NCBI RefSeq assembly: GCF_030515985.1 | Contig: NZ_CP100376.1 | Coordinates: 230,195 to 236,559 of the forward strand | Reading direction: 5' to 3' | DNA: 6,365 nt | DNA from: Corynebacterium accolens | GTDB lineage: Bacteria > Actinomycetota > Actinomycetes > Mycobacteriales > Mycobacteriaceae | Shown here: positions 1 to 6,251 of the stretch, piece by piece | Layout of the letters: every line of letters begins with the position of its first letter | How positions within the stretch are numbered: position 1 is the stretch's first letter | Notes under the pieces: model-generated | The model's input: the letters and a program-made list of their open reading frames with translations, nothing else | Database searches by the model: none | What the model was told of the DNA's origin: nothing | Position numbers and translations under genes: made by a program

Positions 1-78
1 TCCTGCTGTTGTTGTGCCGTTCTTGTGCATGCTTGTTCCGCAGATCGCGCATGCTGGGCGATTCCTACGACCTGTCAT
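1..78 (-). CDS. N-terminal fragment of a zinc-ribbon transposase (cut by the window edge)
   Basis: Reading leftward from an ATG at position 78, the frame stays open for 26 codons to the window edge. The peptide begins MTGRRNRPACAICGTSMHKN. It shows a CxxC pair (Cys10, Cys13) followed by a KNG-TT-AG stretch (residues 19-26). Known family: this layout (C-x2-C-G, then K-N-G-x-T-x-A-G) is typical of the N-terminal zinc ribbon of IS1249/IS256-like and IS1 InsA-like transposases, where a second CxxC and a basic Trp/Tyr-rich stretch follow. Those parts would lie outside the window. I see no strong Shine-Dalgarno before the ATG. The frame is open upstream as far as a stop at 145-147 and includes a GTG at 108, so the exact start is uncertain. 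The family assignment rests on 26 residues. Two plus-strand frames are also open here but give no recognisable protein. Confidence 0.6.
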   Translation of the reverse strand, partial: MTGRRNRPACAICGTSMHKNGTTTAG

Positions 79-149
79 AAGAATTGCCGTAGCAGGTTCA
101 AATACCACAGGTGGGCAATGACCGGCGTATTTGAGGGCTAAACCTCAGG

Positions 150-165
150 TTGGAACTGATTCCAA
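150..165. repeat. Perfect 6-4-6 inverted repeat upstream of the transposase start
   Basis: The sequence is TTGGAA-CTGA-TTCCAA, with perfect 6-bp arms and a 4-base centre. It lies 71 bp before the transposase ATG, where an operator or part of the element's end would be expected. No T-run follows on either strand, so it is not an intrinsic terminator. Its function is unknown. Confidence 0.45.
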
Positions 166-273
166 TTCAATATCCGCACCTTGCCCCAGCTCAAGGAATG
201 AATCGACACCTCAAATCCCACACAAAATGTCCCTTAAGCCAATTTTTCGTATGTGCGCTTGCGGTCTAAACGG

Positions 274-294
274 GGGTTAAGTGGGTCTTAACCC
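274..294. repeat. Perfect 8-bp inverted repeat (GGGTTAAG / CTTAACCC)
   Basis: GGGTTAAG (274-281) and CTTAACCC (287-294) are perfect complements separated by TGGGT. The flanks are G-rich on both sides (GGGGG before, GGGGG after). No T-run follows on either strand, which argues against a terminator. It could be an operator or belong to the end of the insertion element; the sequence does not decide. Confidence 0.45.
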
Positions 295-334
295 GGGGGA
301 TCTATTGGCACGAATTCCCTTACTATCTGCTGAT

Positions 335-363
335 TTGTAATGTGTTTACCCATCGTTTACTGT
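335..363 (+). promoter_or_regulatory. Candidate promoter for tRNA-Glu
   Basis: TTGTAA (335-340) and TACTGT (358-363) are separated by 17 bp and resemble -35 and -10 boxes; TACTGT fits the actinobacterial TANNNT pattern. Transcription would begin near 370, leaving a 5' leader of about 60 nt for RNase P to remove. The -35 match is only moderate. A second TANNNT-like candidate, closer to the tRNA, has no -35 partner. Confidence 0.35.
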
Positions 364-430
364 TTAACGAGTCCGCAGCAAGCAAGCTTTAAGCAGCATC
401 GCTTTTGATTTGCGTGCTACGCGCGACCGA

Positions 431-503
431 GCCCCGTTCGTCTAGCGGCCTAGGACGCCGGCCTCTCACGCCGGTAACACGGGTTCAAATCCCGTACGGG
501 GTA
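431..503 (+). tRNA. tRNA-Glu (anticodon CUC)
   Basis: The full cloverleaf can be folded by eye. The acceptor stem pairs 431-437 with 496-502, with a G-U at the first pair. The D-stem is GTC (440-442) with GAC (454-456). The anticodon stem pairs 458-462 with 470-474 around the loop CTCTCAC, whose middle CTC (465-467) reads GAG, that is glutamate. The variable loop is 475-478. The T-stem pairs 479-483 with 491-495 around TTCAAAT. The discriminator base is A503. CCA is not encoded, as is usual in actinobacteria, so it must be added by the CCA-adding enzyme. No other tRNA follows, so this is a single-gene unit that ends at the hairpin just downstream. Confidence 0.97.
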
Positions 504-510
504 CAATTTA

Positions 511-549
511 AAGGCTGCGAGCGCCACCGCTCGCAGCCTTTTGTTTTGC
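511..549 (+). terminator. Intrinsic terminator of tRNA-Glu
   Basis: A perfect 13-bp stem (511-523 with 528-540) around the loop CCAC is followed by TTGTTTTG. It begins 7 bases after the tRNA end. The stem is very stable and the T-tract is interrupted by one G. It shows that the transcript ends right after the tRNA. Confidence 0.9.
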
Positions 550-772
550 CATTTTCTTTCTGCGTTTCCCAGGGCTTGAGAAGTAGATTAAGCGGCGCTT
601 AAACGGCTCTCGCTGCGCCACATGGAGCATTGCGTTGGAGAGAGTGCGGTGGGCGAGAAGGCATCGGAAAGCGCCTGCTGTAGCCGCAGCCATCCCTTCG
701 CACTCACCGGGTCAGCGGGAATTGGGGCCGGGTCAGCGCCCGTGAGCGCCAAGGGAGGGGATGGGTCCGCCA
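549..772. other. Non-coding stretch between the tRNA terminator and the operon terminator
   Basis: Open frames exist on both strands but none has a credible start, Shine-Dalgarno or recognisable protein. They run out of frame into the neighbouring membrane-protein gene, as expected of shadows. The stretch contains the palindrome at 588-602 and an 11-bp direct repeat CCGGGTCAGCG (707-717 and 728-738, offset 21 bp). It lies between two terminators facing each other, so it is probably transcriptionally quiet. Confidence 0.6.
588..602. repeat. Perfect 15-bp palindrome TTAAGCG-G-CGCTTAA
   Basis: Two perfect 7-bp arms flank a single central G. No T-run follows on either strand, so it is more like a protein-binding site than a terminator. 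No promoter of a nearby gene obviously overlaps it, so its role is unknown. Confidence 0.45.
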
Positions 773-818
773 CTGCAAAAAGAACGCCCAGCGAGCCTCT
801 CAGGCTGCACTGGGCGTT
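773..818 (-). terminator. Intrinsic terminator of the YhgE/Pip operon
   Basis: On the minus strand a 9-bp stem (AACGCCCAG with CTGGGCGTT, 810-818 with 783-791) encloses a second 5-bp stem (802-806 with 794-798). It is followed by CTTTTTG. It begins 16 bases after the stop codon of the second operon gene, so it fits as the end of the two-gene transcript. Confidence 0.88.
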
Positions 819-834
819 GAATGTAGGTGGAAGG

Positions 835-3024
835 CTATGCCATGACCTTCGTCTTCTTAATCGCCTTCTGGAGGCGCTTGTGGTAGTTATCCATGGCGGG
901 ACGCAAGAACAGACCGAGGATGAGTGCCGGGATGGCGAAGAGAAGGAGCATGCCGAGCTCACGGAGGATGTCGGCCTCGTAAATGCCGGCGATGGCGCTG
1001 CGGAACGCGTCGATGCCGTAGGTGGCCGGCAGCCACGGGCTGACATTTTGGAACCACTCTGGAAGAAGCGGCAGGGGATAGGCGCCGCCGGAACCGGAGA
1101 CTTGGATGACCAAAAGCAGAACCGCGAGGGCCTTGCCCGCGCTATCGAATGTGATAACCAGTGAATATATTATCAACATAAACACCAGTGAGATTATCCA
1201 CGAGGCAAAGAGCATCATGAATGGGTGCTCGGGCTCGATCTCCACGAAGAAAATCAGGCTGAGGACGACGAGGGTGGCTTGAGCGATGCCGATGAGCCCA
1301 AAGGTAAGGAAGCGGCCCAGGAAGACTTGGTTCCTGGTGAAGTGATCCTTCTTGTCGAGGCCTTCGTTCTTCTTCAAGTACTTGCGTTCGGCGTTGGTGT
1401 GCACCAGCACGCAGGCAAGCAGGGCACCTACCCACAGTGAAAGCGTGAGGTAGAACGGCGTCATACCAACACCGAATGCAGCAACATCGTAGATGGGCTG
1501 GCGGTCCACGTTGACCGGCGAAGCGATTCGGGAGGCCAGTAGCTCGGGATCATCGCCAATGAGACCGGCGAGCTGGCTGAGGTCACCGCCGTCGCGGATC
1601 TCATCGATCTTTTGGCTGAGCTCGCCAAAGCGGCTCGCCTGCTGCTGCAATGTACCGGATAGGCTTGCGGTTAGATCGCGCACCCGCACGAGGGCATCGT
1701 TGTCATTAGAGATGGTATTTCGGATGCCTGCGATATCGCGTTTGACCGCATCAACATCGTTGGCAACCGTACCCACACTATCTCCCAGAGCCGCTAGCTG
1801 TGGCTTCAGATTAGAGTTATAGGAGTTGCGGGCGTTTTCGACGGCCTGCTTGGCGCTGGCAATCGCAGCTTGCGTTTGCTGCTTGGACTCTTGGGAATTC
1901 CTGCCGTTTTCGATGTTATCGGCCGTAGAGGTCAAGGAATCGTGCAGCGCATTGCTCTGGGCGATGCTGGCATCCAGCTGCCCCATCATGGCCGCATAGC
2001 CTGCCGCTACCGGGCCTGGGAGATCGACCTTATCGGCTTCTTTCTGGATGCTGTCCTTCACGCCTTGGAAGGCTGCGGTCTGCTGTCCCACGCGGTCCGC
2101 GGCAGTGCGGAAGGTTTGGGCGGTCTGCGCGGAGGTGGCGCTGGCATTGTTCAGCAATTCCTCGATTTGTGAGGATAGGACCTCGTAGCTCTGCGTCGTC
2201 GCGGCAAGGGACGCATCCAAGGAACCAGTGGACTCATCCAGCGTGGACTTTAAGATATCGATGGGTGATTCGCCGTTGTCATTGGTGGTACTGGAGGCCT
2301 GGTTTCCCGCTTCATTCAGGATGTTATTGGCCGCCTGGGTGAGCGGAATGGTGGAATCTACCAGGTTACTCAGCGCCATGACCGTGCCAGAGGCTGCATC
2401 GAGGCGCGACTGTACGGTATTGACTCGGTTGTGCACGTTGTTGAGCGCGGCCTGGGTATCGCCCTCATCAAGGTACTGGTCCAACGAGGAAATGACGCCA
2501 AGACCCACATTGGACACAACGCGGGTAAAGGACTCGTCGATCTTCTCGATCACACCGGTAGCGCTGCGTTGGGTAATCGTGGTCGACAGCGCGTTCTTCT
2601 TCTCATTGGTATAGAGATTAAGTTTGCTTGGCTCGGTGCCTTCCACGTAGAAAGTGAGGAGGTTTGAGCTGAAATCCTTGGGCAAGACGATGCCTGCGTA
2701 GTACTCACCGGACTTGGTGCCCTCTACGGCATCATCGCTATTGGTAAGAACCCAATTGATTTCGTCGTTGCGGCTGAGCTGGGATAAAACCTCATCTCCC
2801 AAGTTAAGCTTGAGCGAAGCTAGGTCGCTTTGGTGGCCCTCGTCCTCACTGGCGACGGCGATTTTGAGCTGTTTGGTATTGGCAAAAGGGTCCCAGCTGG
2901 CCAGCACGTTAAAAGTGGTAAAAAGCAGCGGGATAATGGCGAGGCCGAAAATGATGACGGCGGTCATTACGTTGCCACGGATGGCCTTGAGGTCATCGCG
3001 GAGAATGGTCAGAATATTGCTCAT
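835..3024 (-). CDS. YhgE/Pip-family membrane protein, second gene of the pair (729 aa)
   Basis: This is an integral membrane protein of the YhgE/Pip type. The family includes Lactococcus phage infection protein Pip and the related Bacillus YueB/staphylococcal EsaA surface proteins, and its C-terminal half resembles ABC-2 permeases. Its exact biochemical role here is not known. Visible layout: a short cytoplasmic N-terminus, a membrane segment at about 20-42, then a WDPF-NT motif (44-50) starting an outer domain that runs to about 518. From about 190 to 480 it is rich in Ala, Ser, Gln and Asn with heptad-like spacing, probably coiled coil. Five more membrane segments follow near 519-541, 570-594, 601-625, 630-648 and 687-707. 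The family signature PATYGIDAFR lies at 666-675. The tail is short and basic (HKRLQKAIKKTK). The ATG overlaps the stop of the upstream paralogue by four bases, and a good Shine-Dalgarno precedes it. Family assignment is firm; substrate and function are not inferable. Confidence 0.93.
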   Translation of the reverse strand: MSNILTILRDDLKAIRGNVMTAVIIFGLAIIPLLFTTFNVLASWDPFANTKQLKIAVASEDEGHQSDLASLKLNLGDEVLSQLSRNDEINWVLTNSDDAVEGTKSGEYYAGIVLPKDFSSNLLTFYVEGTEPSKLNLYTNEKKNALSTTITQRSATGVIEKIDESFTRVVSNVGLGVISSLDQYLDEGDTQAALNNVHNRVNTVQSRLDAASGTVMALSNLVDSTIPLTQAANNILNEAGNQASSTTNDNGESPIDILKSTLDESTGSLDASLAATTQSYEVLSSQIEELLNNASATSAQTAQTFRTAADRVGQQTAAFQGVKDSIQKEADKVDLPGPVAAGYAAMMGQLDASIAQSNALHDSLTSTADNIENGRNSQESKQQTQAAIASAKQAVENARNSYNSNLKPQLAALGDSVGTVANDVDAVKRDIAGIRNTISNDNDALVRVRDLTASLSGTLQQQASRFGELSQKIDEIRDGGDLSQLAGLIGDDPELLASRIASPVNVDRQPIYDVAAFGVGMTPFYLTLSLWVGALLACVLVHTNAERKYLKKNEGLDKKDHFTRNQVFLGRFLTFGLIGIAQATLVVLSLIFFVEIEPEHPFMMLFASWIISLVFMLIIYSLVITFDSAGKALAVLLLVIQVSGSGGAYPLPLLPEWFQNVSPWLPATYGIDAFRSAIAGIYEADILRELGMLLLFAIPALILGLFLRPAMDNYHKRLQKAIKKTKVMA

Positions 3025-5693
3025 GACTTATCTCCCTTTCCGGTTTCTTCGCCGTCGTCGGCGGGCTTATCTGTGGTATCGCCCTGCGATTGTGGGGTAG
3101 AAGATATTTCGGGGTGTTTATCCGACTGGACATCTTCTAGCCGATACTGATTGGGGTTTTGGCGTTGATGTTCTAGGTGCTGCTGAATTTCTTCATCGCT
3201 GAGATCCGCCAAGCGGTTATCGTGCGCGATGCTTTGTTTCACGTATTCCAGCGAGCAAATGACCGCGACCGCAATCAGCGCCACAAGGCACGCAATGCCG
3301 AAAAGAATCGCTTTCTGTTCCGGCATGAACCGGGAGCAAATCACGAGTGCGAGCACCAAGGCTATCCCGATGGCGATCGTGAGCTTCATTAGCTGAGAAT
3401 AATTCTTCCGGGCGGTCATCCACTTGGTATCCAAGCTCTTTTGGTATCCCTCGCGGTCCGCGGAAGCATACAGGAGGTCGGTAAAACGGTAGCGGCTGCC
3501 GATCAGGTGGACCTGCTCGTTGATAACGAGCCCGCCCTTGGCCAGCTCGTCATTGACCAGCATGGTGACGTTGGACAGCCCGCGCCTTAAGAAGGTGCCC
3601 ATGAGGTAGGCGACAACTGCCATGCCGGTCAGCGCGGCGATATCGCGGATGTAATGGGTGCCGTAGAACCCGCCTACCGTCTCGCGCATGGCATCGATGC
3701 CGTAGGTAAAGGGCAAGAAGGGGTGGACGGCGCGGAAGAAGTCCGGCGTCATTTCGATGGGGTACAGGCCTGATGCGCCGGGAATCTGAATAAAGGCCAA
3801 GACCACCGCTATGCCGCGGCCCACGTGACCGAATGTCGAGACGAGGCCATAGGTAATGCTGAGGTAGCACAGGCTGATAAATACAGAGGTAAGGATATAA
3901 GCGGTGGCGCTGACGTGCTCAACGCCGATGACTAAGTTACCGATGGAAACAATAAGCGCTTGGGCAATGGCGAAAAAGCCGAGGAGCAAGAAGCGCGAGA
4001 AGTACGCCTTATTGATGGTCAGATCCCGGCGGCCCTGTGGGTCAACCTCGGCACGGAAAATGATTAGGAGCATAAAGGCACCGATCCACAGCGTGAGGTT
4101 GATAAACAGCGAGGACATGCCGGAGCCGTAGTGCGCGACGGGGAAGACTGCATGGCTTTCCATCTCTGCGGGCGAGGAAAGGAATGAAGACACGTGGTCC
4201 GTATCAAGACCGTTGACGGACTTCAGCACGGTATTGTTATTGGCCGTGTTGCTCAAGGCAATAACATCGGTGCGCGCGGAACGAAGCCCTTCTTCAACGC
4301 GATCCAGATCAACCGAGAAGCGCTTTACCACTTCTTGGGCGTGGGTCAACTGCTCGTCGACGCCCCCGAGAAGCCCGTCCGTTTGCCCAACCAGAGCCTT
4401 TTGGCTGTTGAGCGAGGCAGATAGCCGCCCAGCGGTAGCGGAGACATTAGACAGCGCAGAATTGAGCTTAGGTAAGCCGTTGGCCACGTCATCGCGCAGT
4501 CCGTGGGAATCATCGCGGGCCTGGGATGCCATGGAATTGAGCAATTCCGAGGTCTTATTCAGCGAATCAAGGGTGGCATTAGTATCGCTATTAAGGGAAT
4601 CCAGCTCTCCTAGCACCGCGCGGTTTTGATCGTTGCGGTCACGCAGATCAGAAACCGACTGGTTGATCTGCTGCGATACCTCTGGGGGAAGGGCTGGCAG
4701 GGAAGCGACTCCGGCTAATTGGTCGATGGCTTTATCAGCCTGACCGAGGATGCCTTGGGCGCCGTCTGTCGCGGCATCGACGCGGTTGAGAGCGCCGTTT
4801 AACCGCCCGGTGACAGAACCGATATTGGCATTGGCGTTTGCGGTGCCATCGGCAAGCGCAGTCGTGCCTTGGATATAAGCGGCAGTGGCATCGTCGGCGA
4901 AGGAAGTAACTTCCTTTTGCACCTCGTCGGTCAAGGAGGTGACCTGGTTTAAGGCCTGCTGCGCGTCATCAATCGTGGCCTGCACAGAGCCGAGGGACTG
5001 ACGAGCCTGTGCGATGGTGGGTCGAGCATCGTCGATAGTGGTGTTGACATCCGCCAAGGAATTGCGCGAATTGGCCACGGTATCGGCGGTCTCTGAGAAA
5101 GAATTCGCGGTATCACCCGCGGTTCTATTGATCCTATCGCTGAGGTCGCCGCCGGAGTTTCTCAACTCGGTGGAAACCGATTTCGCGACGTTTTCATTAA
5201 AGGTCGCGCTAATCGTGGTTTCTAGGGTAGAAGAACCAGAGTCAGTGACCTTGGGGGCAATGGCATTGATTTTTTCATTGACCTGATACTCCAAGGTGGG
5301 CTGAGAATAGGTGCCTTGGAACAGGCTGACAAAGTCGGAAGAAAAATCCTCCGGCACGATGATGGATGCAAAAACGTCGCCGGATTTTACGGCGTGTTCA
5401 GCTTCGCCGCGGTCCATAAACTGCCAGCCGAGCCTGTCATTGTTGTGCAGCTTTTCCATCATCTGCCCGCCGACGTCAATATCGCCGGTGAGATCTGACG
5501 AGGCACCCTTGTCCTCGTTCACCACGGCTACCTTGAGGTGTTCGGTATTGCCATAGGGGTCCCAGAAACCGGAGACATTGACCCAAGAATATAAGGCAGG
5601 GGTAATCATCAAACCGATGAGAATCACCCAGACTTGCGGCGTCCGCCACAGGCGGACGAAGTCTTGGAGAAAAAGCTTCCAACTAGTAATCAC
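3021..5693 (-). CDS. YhgE/Pip-family membrane protein with extra C-terminal module, first gene of the pair (890 aa)
   Basis: This is a paralogue of the gene that follows it, with the same plan. There is a membrane segment at about 20-42, then GFWDPYGNTEHLKVAVVNED (42-61), a typical YhgE/Pip N-terminal block. A long Ser/Ala/Asn/Asp-rich, coiled-coil-like outer domain runs to about 520. Membrane segments lie near 525-547, 563-590, 597-618, 625-645 and 683-702, with the signature PFTYGIDAMR at 661-670. Unlike its partner it continues for about 190 residues. There is a hydrophilic stretch (703-767), two further membrane segments (about 768-787 and 793-814), and an acidic, Gln/Asp-rich tail to 890. 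The start is GTG at 5693; the protein beginning (W-K-L-F-L-Q-D-F-V-R-L-W) fits the family, and a stop lies at 5721-5723 upstream. No Shine-Dalgarno is visible, but a -10 box lies 7 bp upstream, so a leaderless mRNA is likely. It probably forms a complex with the downstream protein at the cell envelope (inference from the overlap). Confidence 0.92.
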   Translation of the reverse strand: MITSWKLFLQDFVRLWRTPQVWVILIGLMITPALYSWVNVSGFWDPYGNTEHLKVAVVNEDKGASSDLTGDIDVGGQMMEKLHNNDRLGWQFMDRGEAEHAVKSGDVFASIIVPEDFSSDFVSLFQGTYSQPTLEYQVNEKINAIAPKVTDSGSSTLETTISATFNENVAKSVSTELRNSGGDLSDRINRTAGDTANSFSETADTVANSRNSLADVNTTIDDARPTIAQARQSLGSVQATIDDAQQALNQVTSLTDEVQKEVTSFADDATAAYIQGTTALADGTANANANIGSVTGRLNGALNRVDAATDGAQGILGQADKAIDQLAGVASLPALPPEVSQQINQSVSDLRDRNDQNRAVLGELDSLNSDTNATLDSLNKTSELLNSMASQARDDSHGLRDDVANGLPKLNSALSNVSATAGRLSASLNSQKALVGQTDGLLGGVDEQLTHAQEVVKRFSVDLDRVEEGLRSARTDVIALSNTANNNTVLKSVNGLDTDHVSSFLSSPAEMESHAVFPVAHYGSGMSSLFINLTLWIGAFMLLIIFRAEVDPQGRRDLTINKAYFSRFLLLGFFAIAQALIVSIGNLVIGVEHVSATAYILTSVFISLCYLSITYGLVSTFGHVGRGIAVVLAFIQIPGASGLYPIEMTPDFFRAVHPFLPFTYGIDAMRETVGGFYGTHYIRDIAALTGMAVVAYLMGTFLRRGLSNVTMLVNDELAKGGLVINEQVHLIGSRYRFTDLLYASADREGYQKSLDTKWMTARKNYSQLMKLTIAIGIALVLALVICSRFMPEQKAILFGIACLVALIAVAVICSLEYVKQSIAHDNRLADLSDEEIQQHLEHQRQNPNQYRLEDVQSDKHPEISSTPQSQGDTTDKPADDGEETGKGDKS
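3031..3040 (-). promoter_or_regulatory. Shine-Dalgarno of the second YhgE/Pip gene inside the first
   Basis: GAAAGGGAGA lies six bases before the ATG at 3024, inside the last codons of the upstream gene. Together with the ATGA stop/start overlap at 3021-3024 it indicates translational coupling, which would keep the two membrane proteins at similar amounts. Confidence 0.8.
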
Positions 5694-5700
5694 TCGAAAG

Positions 5701-5709
5701 ACCGTAGCA
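5701..5709 (-). promoter_or_regulatory. Extended -10 promoter of the YhgE/Pip operon (likely leaderless)
   Basis: On the minus strand TGC-TACGGT fits the extended -10 pattern TGN-TANNNT. Seven bases separate it from the GTG start at 5693, so transcription would begin at or beside the start codon itself. This matches the missing Shine-Dalgarno. The -35 region (TTAGTT, 5723-5728) is weak, as is common for extended -10 promoters. Confidence 0.55.
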
Positions 5710-5720
5710 CCGAAACGGTG
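5708..5720. repeat. Palindrome CACCG-AAA-CGGTG in the operon promoter
   Basis: Perfect 5-bp arms flank AAA. The site overlaps the edge of the extended -10 element and lies in the -10/-35 spacer, the classic place for a repressor operator. It is a candidate operator; the regulator is not in the window. Confidence 0.5.
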
Positions 5721-5735
5721 TTAACTAATAGTCAA
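5721..5735. repeat. Near-perfect palindrome TTAACTA-A-TAGTCAA over the -35 region
   Basis: The two 7-bp arms match at six of seven positions around a central A. The site abuts the CACCG palindrome and covers the expected -35 region. The size and spacing suit a TetR- or MarR-type dimer (inference); no such regulator gene is in the window. Confidence 0.5.
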
Positions 5736-5807
5736 GCAGGCAGATTCGGCGAAATTGACAGCTTGATTGCCTCTTGGCCACCGTGCGACGTACGCAATTG
5801 TGGCTAG

Positions 5808-5825
5808 GGTTAATAAAAGGTTAAT
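5808..5825. repeat. Direct repeat GGTTAAT, 11-bp offset
   Basis: GGTTAAT occurs at 5808-5814 and 5819-5825, separated by AAAA. An 11-bp offset puts both copies on the same face of the helix. It lies about 120 bp upstream of the YhgE/Pip start, between that gene and the terminator of the His-rich gene. It could be a distal activator site or chance. Confidence 0.35.
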
Positions 5826-5845
5826 TCACGCTGGGCTAATGCGCA

Positions 5846-5894
5846 GAAAAACGCCGCGATACTCCATGCATCAAAGCGGTGGAACATCGCGGCG
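5846..5894 (-). terminator. Intrinsic terminator of the His-rich gene
   Basis: On the minus strand CGCCGCGAT (5894-5886) pairs perfectly with ATCGCGGCG (5860-5852). The 25-base loop can form a small inner stem (TCCA/TGGA). TTTTTCTG follows at once. It starts 32 bases after the stop codon of the His-rich gene, so that gene is a single-gene unit and does not feed into the YhgE/Pip operon. Confidence 0.88.
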
Positions 5895-5926
5895 CTAGGG
5901 TGCTGCAGGGCGCGTGCCGGCGCAGC

Positions 5927-6220
5927 TTAGTGCTCGTCGTAGTGATCGCCGTGAGCGGCGTGGCGGTGACCGTCGTGGATGTAGTCAACGTGGTCGCCGT
6001 GAGGGACAGCAACGTGGCCGCAGCCCTCACCATGGGTGTGGTCGCTGTGAGGTTCAGCCTCAATGTGCTCGTTGGTCTCGCACTCGTCCCAGTGGCCCTC
6101 GTGCTCGCGGTGGATGTGACCATCGTGCACGAAGTCGGTGTGATCCTCGTGCGGGAAAGCAACGTGGCCGCAGCCTTCGCCGTGGGTGTGCTCGTGTTCA
6201 GTGTGGGTAGCGTGAGTCAT
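5927..6220 (-). CDS. Small His-rich, probably Zn/metal-binding protein with internal duplication (97 aa)
   Basis: The protein has 97 residues, 26 of them His, plus many Asp/Glu and three Cys (17, 47, 67). It has no signal peptide or membrane segment, so it is probably cytoplasmic. It consists of two related modules, residues 11-43 and 61-93, identical at about 23 of 33 positions. Each opens with HTHGEGCGHVA and continues with PH-x-DH-x-D and HDGH-x-H. Known family: short proteins with a CGH...PHGDHVDY...HDGH pattern are widespread in actinobacteria and other bacteria, are often labelled zinc-related, and lack an established function. Most I recall have one such module. Metal binding or buffering is inferred from composition. 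ATG 6220 is preferred because AAAGGA lies nine bases before it. In-frame ATGs at 6226 and 6253 exist, but the first is only three bases from that Shine-Dalgarno and the second would place it inside the gene. It has its own promoter and terminator. Confidence 0.88.
   Translation of the reverse strand: MTHATHTEHEHTHGEGCGHVAFPHEDHTDFVHDGHIHREHEGHWDECETNEHIEAEPHSDHTHGEGCGHVAVPHGDHVDYIHDGHRHAAHGDHYDEH
5942..6190 (-). repeat. Coding duplication inside the His-rich gene
   Basis: Codons 11-43 (6092-6190) and 61-93 (5942-6040) are related copies, offset by 50 codons. The best conserved DNA covers GEGCGHVA in both. The linker (44-60, WDECETNEHIEAEPHSD) is less His-rich and contains the third Cys. Confidence 0.8.
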
Positions 6221-6229
6221 AATCATGAA

Positions 6230-6236
6230 TCCTTTC
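6230..6236 (-). promoter_or_regulatory. Shine-Dalgarno of the His-rich gene
   Basis: GAAAGGA lies nine bases upstream of ATG 6220 and only three from ATG 6226. It therefore decides the start in favour of 6220. Confidence 0.75.
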
Positions 6237-6251
6237 TTTGCCTTTGGGGTC

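Larger units (their letters stand above)
79..430. other. Non-coding stretch between transposase fragment and tRNA-Glu
   Basis: No convincing gene lies here. The stretch would contain the outer end of the insertion element whose transposase starts at 78, but I cannot define its terminal inverted repeat, because the opposite end is outside the window. Two inverted repeats (150-165 and 274-294) are listed separately. The part from about 300 to 430 is AT-richer and probably carries the tRNA promoter. Confidence 0.6.

Noticed and set aside
3..80. Plus-strand open frame at the left edge ending in TAA (78-80), as the end of a membrane protein
   Set aside because: The minus-strand reading of the same bases gives a recognisable zinc-ribbon transposase start, while this frame gives a Leu/Cys/Arg mixture without family features.
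95..108. GGTTCAAAT at 95-103, matching the T-arm of tRNA-Glu (482-490), as a possible attachment site or tRNA remnant
   Set aside because: Only nine bases match without gaps. The flanking bases do not form a T-stem and the rest of the tRNA end aligns poorly, so chance is more likely than an att duplication.
588..1046. A 152-codon minus-strand frame overlapping the end of the YhgE/Pip gene
   Set aside because: It is out of frame with the real gene, rich in Ser/Pro/Arg as typical of shadow frames, and crosses the operon terminator.
622..1164. A 180-codon plus-strand frame spanning the operon terminator
   Set aside because: It runs antisense through the YhgE/Pip gene and through a terminator hairpin, and its protein has no recognisable features.
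5755..5810. Plus-strand TTGACA (5755-5760) and TAGGGT (5805-5810) as promoter boxes
   Set aside because: The two are 44 bp apart, TTGACA has no -10 at 16-18 bp, and no plus-strand gene follows.
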